NCBI GenBank assembly: GCA_902800925.1
Contig: CADCGD010000030.1
Coordinates: forward strand, 1-44,588
Reading direction: 5' to 3'
DNA length: 44,588 nucleotides
DNA from: an uncultured Bacteroidales bacterium
Lineage (GTDB): Bacteria; Bacteroidota; Bacteroidia; Bacteroidales; Bacteroidaceae
Numbering within the stretch: position 1 is the first letter of the stretch; the number at the start of each line of letters is the position of its first letter. The translations under genes and the position numbers were made by a program. Under the pieces are notes generated by a model. The model was not told the DNA's origin. It was given only the letters and a program-made list of their open reading frames with translations, and did no database searches. Positions 1 to 6,762 of this stretch are shown in pieces.

Positions 1-1
1 A

Positions 2-769
2 ACGATGGCTGCAAACAGCATCAACCAGAGCATGGGCTGGAAGCAGTCGCGAGAAATCAGCGAGGAACATAAGGCTGAGATTAAGGAGGCCCTCTATGAT
101 ATTCTGAGAAATATGAATCGGTTCGACTGGGGTGTATTTCTCCAGAAGATAAAGGAACGTGGCTATTCTGCCGAGCTCAAAAAGGACAGCAATGGCGAGG
201 TCGTGGGCTATAGAATCAAGCGAGGCAACTCAAAGTATAACGCCTCAGAGATTGGCAGACAACTTACGGCCAGCAGAATAGAGGTGACTTGGAGGCAGTT
301 GCACAAGGATATGGATGCTGAGACGGCCAAGAGGAAAACCGATGAGCAAAAAGCCAGGATCGAGTATGCAGAACGTCATCACTTTGTTTGTGAGCCTATA
401 AGCCCTGATACAAAGAAGGAGCATTTCGAGTTTGACCGTAGCATGGAGAATGGCAAGGAGACTGGGCACTTTACCTTTGATGTTTCTGAGAGCATTGTGG
501 ATGCCATGAATAGTACTTTCAAGACTCTCGAAGATGAGTTTGAGTTTGTTCTCGAAGAAGTGATTGAGACTTCGCTTTTCGTATTCTTTGAGTTGATGAG
601 CGCCCCTGGTGGCTCTGGGTATTCGCCAAGCAGTTGCGGAGGAAGCAACAATGAGCTGCCTCACAAGAAGAAGGATGACGATGATGAACTGCTTCGTGCA
701 ATGCGAATTGCCAAAGCCGTTGCCCGTAGCTGTCCAAGAAAGGTAGTCCGTCGAGGCTATGGAAGATAG
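2..769 (+). CDS. Relaxase/mobilization protein, C-terminal part (5' end outside window)
   Basis: The reading frame is open to the left edge, so the ATG at 5 is probably an internal methionine and the gene starts upstream. The segment with GYRIKRGNSKYNASEIG followed by TASRIEVTWRQLH resembles the region behind the nuclease domain in Bacteroidales MobA/MobB-type relaxases, which nick oriT and pilot the transferred strand. The catalytic tyrosine and His triad are not in the window, so activity cannot be judged. The last third (about residues 140-254) is low in recognisable motifs, with an acidic run (KKKDDDDE) and a basic end (RKVVRRGYGR). The next gene follows 29 nt downstream on the same strand. 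Family assignment is from remembered motif similarity; alternatives are another mobilization accessory protein. Confidence 0.6.
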   Translation, partial: TMAANSINQSMGWKQSREISEEHKAEIKEALYDILRNMNRFDWGVFLQKIKERGYSAELKKDSNGEVVGYRIKRGNSKYNASEIGRQLTASRIEVTWRQLHKDMDAETAKRKTDEQKARIEYAERHHFVCEPISPDTKKEHFEFDRSMENGKETGHFTFDVSESIVDAMNSTFKTLEDEFEFVLEEVIETSLFVFFELMSAPGGSGYSPSSCGGSNNELPHKKKDDDDELLRAMRIAKAVARSCPRKVVRRGYGR

Positions 770-798
770 AATTATATAAAGGTATAAAACATAAAGGT

Positions 799-1476
799 AT
801 GATGAAGAGATATAATGATGCGAAAAACCTGTTCGACAATGAGGAGGAACAGGTCGCAAAGGAAATGATGGCAGCAGCTGGTACGACTCAAAATGAGAAC
901 GTGCCAGCTCCTGCCGGGAGTGAATCAACGCTTAGTGCTGACTATCTGGAGAAGATTCTGCAGATACAGCGGAACTTTAGCAGTCAGCAAGAGCAGAGTG
1001 AAAAAATAATGAGAAGCCTAAATGGACTGGTGAGGCGTTTGGAAGGCAGCAAGGATATAAAAGTAAGTCTTTCTGAAGATGACAAGAATATGTTGTCTGC
1101 CCTTCCTGTAACCATCAACAAGCATGTTGCCATTACGGTAGGGCAGGCAGGGCAGAAGGTGAAAGAGGATATAGATAAGCACACTGAATCCACTATGAAC
1201 TCTATCACTAAAGCATGTGATACCAAGACAGAGGAAGTCATGAGGGTGTTTAACAACGGTAAGGGTATCTATCTTTCTTGGTGGAACTTCTGGGCAATGA
1301 TTATCATGACCATTGCCAGTACATCCTATGCCACCTATGTAGCCGCAGGGCATTGCCTTTGGGATCAGCTATGGGAGCGTCTGTGGGTACCATTCCTTTT
1401 CCTCGTTCTTATCTGTGGCGGTACTGCTCTCATCTTTTGGCTCAACTATAGGGAATATAAAATGCCGAAGTTCTGA
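799..1476 (+). CDS. Two-TM accessory protein of the mobilizable element
   Basis: A 225-aa protein with a soluble, coiled-coil-prone N-terminal two thirds (Q/E/K-rich, residues about 45-150) and two C-terminal membrane segments at about residues 161-182 (starting WWNFWAMII) and 193-215. The topology suggests a membrane-anchored rod. It follows the relaxase by 29 nt, probably in the same transcript, and is the last gene before the tRNA-Val end of the element. Comparable small membrane proteins often sit behind relaxase genes in Bacteroidales mobilizable elements. I recognise no named domain; a role in mobilization is inferred from position only. Confidence 0.55.
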   Translation: MMKRYNDAKNLFDNEEEQVAKEMMAAAGTTQNENVPAPAGSESTLSADYLEKILQIQRNFSSQQEQSEKIMRSLNGLVRRLEGSKDIKVSLSEDDKNMLSALPVTINKHVAITVGQAGQKVKEDIDKHTESTMNSITKACDTKTEEVMRVFNNGKGIYLSWWNFWAMIIMTIASTSYATYVAAGHCLWDQLWERLWVPFLFLVLICGGTALIFWLNYREYKMPKF

Positions 1477-1533
1477 TAATCCCTCCATTTGTAAACCCTG
1501 AGATTGCAAACTTCAAAAATAGGGTCTAAGGAG

Positions 1534-1571
1534 CGCCAAAAATCTATAATCACGCCAAAACGACGCCAAAA
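1534..1571 (+). repeat. Three CGCCAAAA direct repeats near the element end
   Basis: The octamer CGCCAAAA occurs at 1534-1541, 1553-1560 and 1564-1571, between the last mobilization-type gene and the tRNA-Val gene. Clustered short direct repeats just inside an element end resemble arm-type integrase binding sites. That reading is inference, since no integrase gene lies in the window. Confidence 0.35.
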
Positions 1572-1582
1572 CAGGAAAAGAA

Positions 1583-1621
1583 AAATCTCCAAATTGTTGA
1601 TTTTCAGCAACTTGGAGATTT
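1583..1621 (-). terminator. Hairpin terminator downstream of tRNA-Val
   Basis: AAATCTCCAA (1583-1592) pairs with TTGGAGATTT (1612-1621), with a further partial pairing inside. Read on the minus strand the stem is followed by a run of T residues (A-run at 1581-1585 on plus), so it fits a Rho-independent terminator for the tRNA transcript. It may also act on the plus-strand mobilization genes. Confidence 0.6.
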
Positions 1622-1627
1622 GTTTTG

Positions 1628-1701
1628 TGTCGACACTTGGACTCGAACCAAGGACCCCCACCATGTCAAGGTGATACTCTAACCAGCTGAGCTATGCCGA
1701 C
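1628..1701 (-). tRNA. tRNA-Val (anticodon GAC)
   Basis: Read on the minus strand, the 7-bp acceptor stem GTCGGCA/TGTCGAC closes with one G-U pair. A D-arm with AGCTCAGCTGGTTAGAG, a loop TTGACAT giving anticodon GAC (Val), and a T-arm with GGTTCGAGTCC are all present. The discriminator base is A at 1628 and CCA is not encoded. The 3' end of the gene faces the mobilizable element on the left, the usual position of an integration site for elements that use tRNA genes. Confidence 0.95.
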
Positions 1702-1720
1702 AATTGCTTGTTTGCGGGTG

Positions 1721-1728
1721 CAAAGGTA
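1721..1728 (-). promoter_or_regulatory. Promoter -7 box for tRNA-Val
   Basis: The minus strand reads TACCTTTG here, a perfect Bacteroidales sigma-ABfr -7 box (TAnnTTTG), 20 nt upstream of the tRNA 5' end. A -33 TTTG box is not clear; CTTG occurs about 18 nt further upstream. Confidence 0.65.
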
Positions 1729-1832
1729 CACATAAAATCCGAAAAACAAGAAGAAAAGAATAAAAAAATAAAAATTACAACGAATAATATAAAAAAAAAG
1801 AAGCTTTTCGCTGTTATACCGAATATATTATT

Positions 1833-1840
1833 TATCTTTG
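1833..1840 (+). promoter_or_regulatory. Promoter -7 box for the envelope cluster
   Basis: TATCTTTG followed by CA matches the TAnnTTTG -7 box and lies 38 nt upstream of the ATG at 1879. It would give a leader of about 30 nt. The -33 region (TTTT around 1806) is a weak match. It is divergent to the tRNA-Val promoter. Confidence 0.6.
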
Positions 1841-1878
1841 CAGAATAGAATAAGATTTAAATAGCTATTTATTAAAAC

Positions 1879-3558
1879 ATGAAAACGAAGAACATTTTAG
1901 GGATGTCACTGATGGCTATTGCCATGATGACATCGTGCTCAGGCAAGCTGGGCCAGCTCTCGAGTGACTATTTCAAGGTAAACCCCGATCCGCTGGTTGC
2001 TGAAGGCGGACAGGTTGACGCCACCATCAATGGCGTGTTCCCCGAGAAATACATGAAGAAGAAGGCTGTTGTCACGGTTACTCCAGAGTTGCGTTTTGAG
2101 AAGAACGGTGTGCAGCAGGCTGTGAAAGGTCGTTCTGCTACGTTCCAGGGTGAGAAGGTGCTGGGTAATGACCAGACTATCAGCTATCAGTTGGGTGGTC
2201 ACTACACCATGAAGACCAGCTATGAGTATGAGCCTGCCATGCAGAAGAGTGAACTGTTCCTGACCTTCGATGCTAAGGTTGGTAACAAGCAGGTAGAGGT
2301 TCCTGCTGTCAAGGTGGCCAATGGCGTAATCGCTACCAGCGAGTTGTATCATCGCACCTTGAGTTCTGCTAAGGCCAGTGTGGCTCCCGATGCTTTCCAG
2401 CGTGTTGTTGAGCAGAAGCAGGAAGCCAATATCAAGTTCCTCATCCAGCAGGCAGAGCTGCGCAAGAGTGAGTTGCAGAACAATAGCGTCCAGGAGTTTG
2501 TCAACCTGTTGAAGCGTATTGGTAGCGATCGTGAGAATGTCATGCTGTCTAATGTTGAGGTTTCTGCCTATGCCTCTCCCGATGGTGGCTTTGCTCTGAA
2601 TGAGAAGCTGGCTAACAAGCGTCAGACCAATACGGAGGAGTTTGTGAAGAAGCAGATGAAGCAGGCTAAGACGGAAGGTGACGTTGAGGCTAACTATACC
2701 GCTCAGGACTGGGAAGGTTTCCAGCAGTTGGTACAGGCCAGCGATATCCAGGATAAGGATGTCATCCTGCGCGTCCTTTCCATGTATAAGGATCCTCAGG
2801 AGCGTGAGCAGCAAATCAAGAATATGAGTCATGGCTTCAAGGAGTTGGCTGACGGCATCCTGCCGGAGCTGCGCCGTGCCCGTCTGACCATCAACTACGA
2901 GACAATAGGTCGTGACGACGAGGCTATCTTCAGTCAGTTTAAGAGCGATCCTTCTAAGCTGAGTGTTGAGGAACTGATCTATGCTGCTTCTATCGCTGAG
3001 ACACCTGCTGAGCAGGAGGCTATCCTGACAACTACCACACGTCTGTATCCGAAGGATGCCCGTGCTTACAACAACCTCGCTGCTTTGGCTTATAGCAAGG
3101 GTAACTATGACGAGGCACAGCGCTATCTGGCACAGGCTTCCGCTACGGGTGCCACCTGCGCTGAGACCAAGGCCAACCTCGGTTTGCTCGCATTGCAGAA
3201 AGGCGATGTCAAGGCTGCTGAGAACTATCTCGGTCAGGCTGGTAATTCCCAGGGATTGGCAGAGGTACTGGGTAACCTGCACCTCGCCCAGGGTAACTAT
3301 GCACTGGCTGAGCAGGACTTCAACGGTGTCAACTCCAACAGTGCTGCACTCGCTCAGATTCTGAACAAGAATTATGCCAAGGCTGCCCAGACCCTGAAGA
3401 ATGTCGAGAAGGCAGACGGTATGACCGACTATCTGCAGGCTATCGTCAATGCCCGCCAGGGAAATAACGATGCTGCTCAGTCGTTCCTGCGTTCAGCCAT
3501 CCAGAAGGATGCCTCGCTGAAGGCTTATGCTGATAATGACCTTGAATTCAAGAAGTAA
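1879..3558 (+). CDS. Outer-membrane lipoprotein with OmpA-like and TPR regions
   Basis: A 559-aa protein with a lipoprotein signal peptide (MKTKNILGMSLMAIAMMTSC; lipobox ending at Cys20), so it should be lipid-anchored in the envelope. The first 170 residues look like a beta-rich domain. Residues about 220-265 (VSAYASPDGGF, then N, LA, KR) resemble an OmpA-type peptidoglycan-binding signature. From about residue 385 to 540 there are TPR-like helical hairpins (DARAYNNLAALAYSKGNYDEAQRYL). Such proteins are envelope scaffolds; I cannot assign a specific partner. It is first in a co-directional set, with a TAnnTTTG promoter 38 nt upstream, and the next gene begins 3 nt after its stop. Confidence 0.75.
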   Translation: MKTKNILGMSLMAIAMMTSCSGKLGQLSSDYFKVNPDPLVAEGGQVDATINGVFPEKYMKKKAVVTVTPELRFEKNGVQQAVKGRSATFQGEKVLGNDQTISYQLGGHYTMKTSYEYEPAMQKSELFLTFDAKVGNKQVEVPAVKVANGVIATSELYHRTLSSAKASVAPDAFQRVVEQKQEANIKFLIQQAELRKSELQNNSVQEFVNLLKRIGSDRENVMLSNVEVSAYASPDGGFALNEKLANKRQTNTEEFVKKQMKQAKTEGDVEANYTAQDWEGFQQLVQASDIQDKDVILRVLSMYKDPQEREQQIKNMSHGFKELADGILPELRRARLTINYETIGRDDEAIFSQFKSDPSKLSVEELIYAASIAETPAEQEAILTTTTRLYPKDARAYNNLAALAYSKGNYDEAQRYLAQASATGATCAETKANLGLLALQKGDVKAAENYLGQAGNSQGLAEVLGNLHLAQGNYALAEQDFNGVNSNSAALAQILNKNYAKAAQTLKNVEKADGMTDYLQAIVNARQGNNDAAQSFLRSAIQKDASLKAYADNDLEFKK

Positions 3559-3561
3559 GCA

Positions 3562-4560
3562 TTGAAAAACCTTGCTTACATATTACTTGCACTGATGATG
3601 GTGGCATGCGGCACGGAGAGCGGTAAGTTCCGTCTCGAAGGCCGCCTGCGCAACATCAATCAGGGCGAGTTTTGGGTATACAGTCCAGACGGTGGAATGG
3701 TGGGCATTGACACCATTCCTGTCCGTAATGGCCGTTTCTCGTATGAGATGGAGCTCTACGACAAGACGCTGCTGATGATTGTATTCCCCAACTATTCCGA
3801 ACAACCGGTTTTTGCTGAGTCGGGTGCCAAGGTGACCATCAAGGGTGATGCCACCCATATGAAGGAGATGATCATCGAGGGAACATCTGACAATGAGGAT
3901 ATGACGATGTTGCGCATGGAACTCAATGACCTCACGCCTCCCGATATCCCTGAGGTTGTCAGTAAGTTCATCAAGGATAACCGCGACTCTCCTGTCAGCA
4001 TCTACCTTTTGCAGCGTTACTTCCTGCAAGCTGCCAATCCCGACTACCGACAGGCCCGTATCCTTACGGAGATGCTGTTGGAGGAGAATCCTGAAAACGG
4101 ACAATTGCTGAAGTTGAAGAAGCAGTTGAAGGGATTGGAGAGCAGTGGTGTGAAGTCTTTGATACCCAAGTTTACGGCTACCGATACCCAAGGACGGAAG
4201 ATTACCGAGAAGACACTCAACGGCAAAGTCAATGTCGTCACGACGTGGGCAACCTGGAGCTATGCGAGTACGAACATGCAGCAGCGTCTGAAACAGTTGA
4301 AGCAGAAGTATGGTAGTCAGTTAGGGGTGATGAGTATCAACCTTGATGCCCATCCCGATATCTGTCGCCGCTATATTGCACGCGACTCGCTGAAATGGTC
4401 GACGGTCTGTGACGGTCGCATGTGGGAGACTCCGCTGTTGCAGAAGTTTGGCTTTGGCGATGTCCCTGCTAACGTGTTGATAGACCAGAAAGGACGTGTG
4501 CTGTCGCGCAACCTGTCACCCCAACACATGGAAGAGCGAATCAATAAGTTATTGAAATAA
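3562..4560 (+). CDS. TlpA-like lipoprotein with degenerate active site
   Basis: A 332-aa protein starting at a TTG codon 3 nt after the preceding stop. This start gives a good lipoprotein signal (MKNLAYILLALMMVAC), and later ATGs would truncate it. The N-terminal domain (about 20-115) resembles DUF4369, common in Bacteroidales thioredoxin-like lipoproteins. Residues about 205-332 have a TlpA/AhpC thioredoxin fold (PKFTATDTQGR, then VVTTWATW, then DVPANVLIDQKGRV with the cis-Pro region). The expected CxxC after WATW is S233-Y-A-S236, so both redox cysteines are replaced by serine. It therefore cannot do disulfide exchange; a binding or structural role is inferred. Confidence 0.85.
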   Translation: MKNLAYILLALMMVACGTESGKFRLEGRLRNINQGEFWVYSPDGGMVGIDTIPVRNGRFSYEMELYDKTLLMIVFPNYSEQPVFAESGAKVTIKGDATHMKEMIIEGTSDNEDMTMLRMELNDLTPPDIPEVVSKFIKDNRDSPVSIYLLQRYFLQAANPDYRQARILTEMLLEENPENGQLLKLKKQLKGLESSGVKSLIPKFTATDTQGRKITEKTLNGKVNVVTTWATWSYASTNMQQRLKQLKQKYGSQLGVMSINLDAHPDICRRYIARDSLKWSTVCDGRMWETPLLQKFGFGDVPANVLIDQKGRVLSRNLSPQHMEERINKLLK

Positions 4561-4581
4561 ACCATCCCCCACTAAAAGCCT

Positions 4582-6738
4582 ATGAAGCGGTTCCTGATAC
4601 TGACAATGAAGATACTGGCAGGTCTGTTGGCCGCCATCGTTGCGCTGTTAGCCATTGCCTTTGGCGCTTTCCATACTGATGTCGTGCAGGAACGGTTAGT
4701 GCAGAAATCCACCGAACTTTTGAGCGACTACCTGCAGACTTCTGTGCGTATAGAGAAAGCCACCGTCAGCTTCATAGACCAAGGTGTGCGTCTCTATGGC
4801 GTGGAGATTGACGATCAGCAGCAACGTAAGATGTTCCAAATGGAGGAGTTGGGTGTCGACCTGAAACTTCTGCCTTTGCTCCGTAAGGAGGTCAGTATTT
4901 CCCAAGCTAAGATTCGTGGTTTGGAGGCACGCCTCTATAAGCCCGCTACCGACAGTGATTCGGTGGCAAACTTCCAGTTTGTCGTCGATGCTTTCAAGAG
5001 CAAGAAGAAACCTCAACAGGACTCTCTTGCCACGGATAGCACACAGAAGAAGAAACCGATGACGATTGATGTCCGCAACCTCTCACTGGAAGATATCAAG
5101 GTGTGCTACAATGACACGATGAAAGCCGAACTGGGTAGTCTGCGCTACAAGAAAAACAGTAAGGGGGTGCAGACGGCTGAGGTGCACGATTTGACGACCT
5201 CCTTTGTTAAACATACCAAGAAAGGACCTGTCGACACGCGTGTGTCCGTTGGCGTGGTAAGTGCTACGGATGGCGATGGAAAGCGTCTGGTGACAATAGA
5301 CAACCTGATTTATCAGACCGATAATCACCAACCTCGTAAGAATACAGGCAAACGCCATCGTGGCGCTTTCGATGTAGGACATTTTGATGTCCTTGCCAAA
5401 CTTGATATCCAGATTGATTCCATTGGCAAGGATACACTGGTGGCGCAAGTTACCAACGGAATGGCTTCGGACCGCGGTTCAGGACTGCTGCTTACCGAAC
5501 TGCATTTGAAGGTCAATGCCAACAAGCGCAATGCCCATCTCAGCGATATCCTCGTTAAGATGGCACATACCTCGCTGAACATTGCCAGTGCCGACATCCA
5601 GCTGCCCAGCAAAAAGGAGCAGCGACCACTAGTGTTCTCCACCTCACAAATCAAGGGTAGGGTACTGCTGAAAGATATCGCCCAGCCTTTTGCTCCCGTG
5701 CTGAAGAAATTCTCGTTGCCCCTGAAGTTACAGACGCAGATGAGTGGTAACGATAACGAGCTACGTTTCCGTAACGTTTCAGTCAGTACTACAGACAAGA
5801 AGCTGACCATCGCTGCTTCAGGACGCATCAGTAATCTGAAAGATAAATATGCCCTACGTGTCCATTTTGATGTGCATAAGATGGCGACAGATGGCGCCTA
5901 TGCCGAACGTGTCATCAACCAGTTTGATGTCAAGAAGTTCATGATGAAACAGCTGCACGCCTTGGGACACTTTACTTATCAGGGACATTTTGATGTCTTG
6001 TGGAAGAAAGAGCAGTTTGCTGGAGTATTGAATACGGTACCAGGTAAGTTGAACGTCCAACTGACACTTGACGAGCTGAACAAATACGTCTTAGGTACTG
6101 TGCGTACAGACTCCTTCGAATTGGGCAAGGCCATGGATATGCCCGATTTGGGAAAGATAACCTGCAAGGCTGACTTCAAGTTCGATATCTCGAAACCCCG
6201 TACCGCCCAGATGCGTAAGGTGAAAGGTGGCAAACTGCCTATTGGCAGTGTGCAGGCTGATGTCGCTGAGGGTAGCTATAAGAAGATAAAGGTACATAAC
6301 CTCATTGCTGAGCTAGAGAGCGACGGTGCTGTGGCTACGGGTAACATTACTGTCAAGGGCAAGCGTGTTGACGTGCTTTGTGGCTTCTCGTTTACTAACA
6401 CCAACGAGATGAAGAAAACCAAAATCAAACCAGGCATTCGCTTCCACAAGATGTCTGACGAGGACAAGGCTAAGCGTGACGAGGAGCGTGCTGTCAAAGC
6501 AGAGGCCAAGGCGGCTGCCAAGGCGGAGCGTCGTGCTGCCCGTGCCGAGGCAAAAGCCCTAAAGGCCGAACAAAAAGCCGAGCGTAAGGCGCTGAAGGCT
6601 GAAGAAAAAGCCCAGAAAGCCGAGGAGAAAGCGGCCCGCAAAGCCGCCAAGGCTGCAGAGAAGGCTGCTCGCAAAGCAGCGAAAGAGGCTGCCAAAGGAG
6701 TGAAGAATGAGGAATGTGGAATTAGGAATGTGGAGTGA
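4582..6738 (+). CDS. AsmA-like envelope protein with Lys/Ala/Glu-rich tail
   Basis: A 718-aa protein with one N-terminal membrane segment (about residues 9-30). It is followed by an AsmA/TamB-like start: GAFHTDVVQERLVQKSTE, a YLQTSVRIEKA strand, then a beta-rich periplasmic body. AsmA-clan proteins form long grooves that move lipids between membranes. This one is shorter than full TamB proteins. Residues about 632-705 are an almost pure A/K/E/R segment, probably a single long helix. The final residues KNEECGIRNVE are encoded inside a 14-bp tandem repeat and may be a late addition. It lies 21 nt behind the TlpA-like gene and 24 nt before the patatin gene, probably in one operon. Confidence 0.65.
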   Translation: MKRFLILTMKILAGLLAAIVALLAIAFGAFHTDVVQERLVQKSTELLSDYLQTSVRIEKATVSFIDQGVRLYGVEIDDQQQRKMFQMEELGVDLKLLPLLRKEVSISQAKIRGLEARLYKPATDSDSVANFQFVVDAFKSKKKPQQDSLATDSTQKKKPMTIDVRNLSLEDIKVCYNDTMKAELGSLRYKKNSKGVQTAEVHDLTTSFVKHTKKGPVDTRVSVGVVSATDGDGKRLVTIDNLIYQTDNHQPRKNTGKRHRGAFDVGHFDVLAKLDIQIDSIGKDTLVAQVTNGMASDRGSGLLLTELHLKVNANKRNAHLSDILVKMAHTSLNIASADIQLPSKKEQRPLVFSTSQIKGRVLLKDIAQPFAPVLKKFSLPLKLQTQMSGNDNELRFRNVSVSTTDKKLTIAASGRISNLKDKYALRVHFDVHKMATDGAYAERVINQFDVKKFMMKQLHALGHFTYQGHFDVLWKKEQFAGVLNTVPGKLNVQLTLDELNKYVLGTVRTDSFELGKAMDMPDLGKITCKADFKFDISKPRTAQMRKVKGGKLPIGSVQADVAEGSYKKIKVHNLIAELESDGAVATGNITVKGKRVDVLCGFSFTNTNEMKKTKIKPGIRFHKMSDEDKAKRDEERAVKAEAKAAAKAERRAARAEAKALKAEQKAERKALKAEEKAQKAEEKAARKAAKAAEKAARKAAKEAAKGVKNEECGIRNVE

Positions 6739-6751
6739 GGAATGTGGAATG
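6710..6751 (+). repeat. 14-bp tandem repeat, three copies
   Basis: AGGAATGTGGA recurs at 6710, 6724 and 6738, an exact 14-bp period. It spans the end of the AsmA-like gene and the gap to the patatin gene. The preceding GTGAAGAATGA recurs at the end of the RND permease gene (13233-13250), so this appears to be one local copy of an interspersed repeat family. Confidence 0.75.
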
Positions 6752-6762
6752 TCGAGTGAACA

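Noticed and set aside
245-928. 227-codon minus-strand ORF across the relaxase end
   Set aside because: Runs antisense through two plus-strand genes and shows no recognisable motif.
1939-3282. 447-codon minus-strand ORF opposite the TPR lipoprotein gene
   Set aside because: It is the antisense shadow of a strongly coding frame with a lipobox and TPR motifs; the antisense product is Leu/Gln-rich without domain features.
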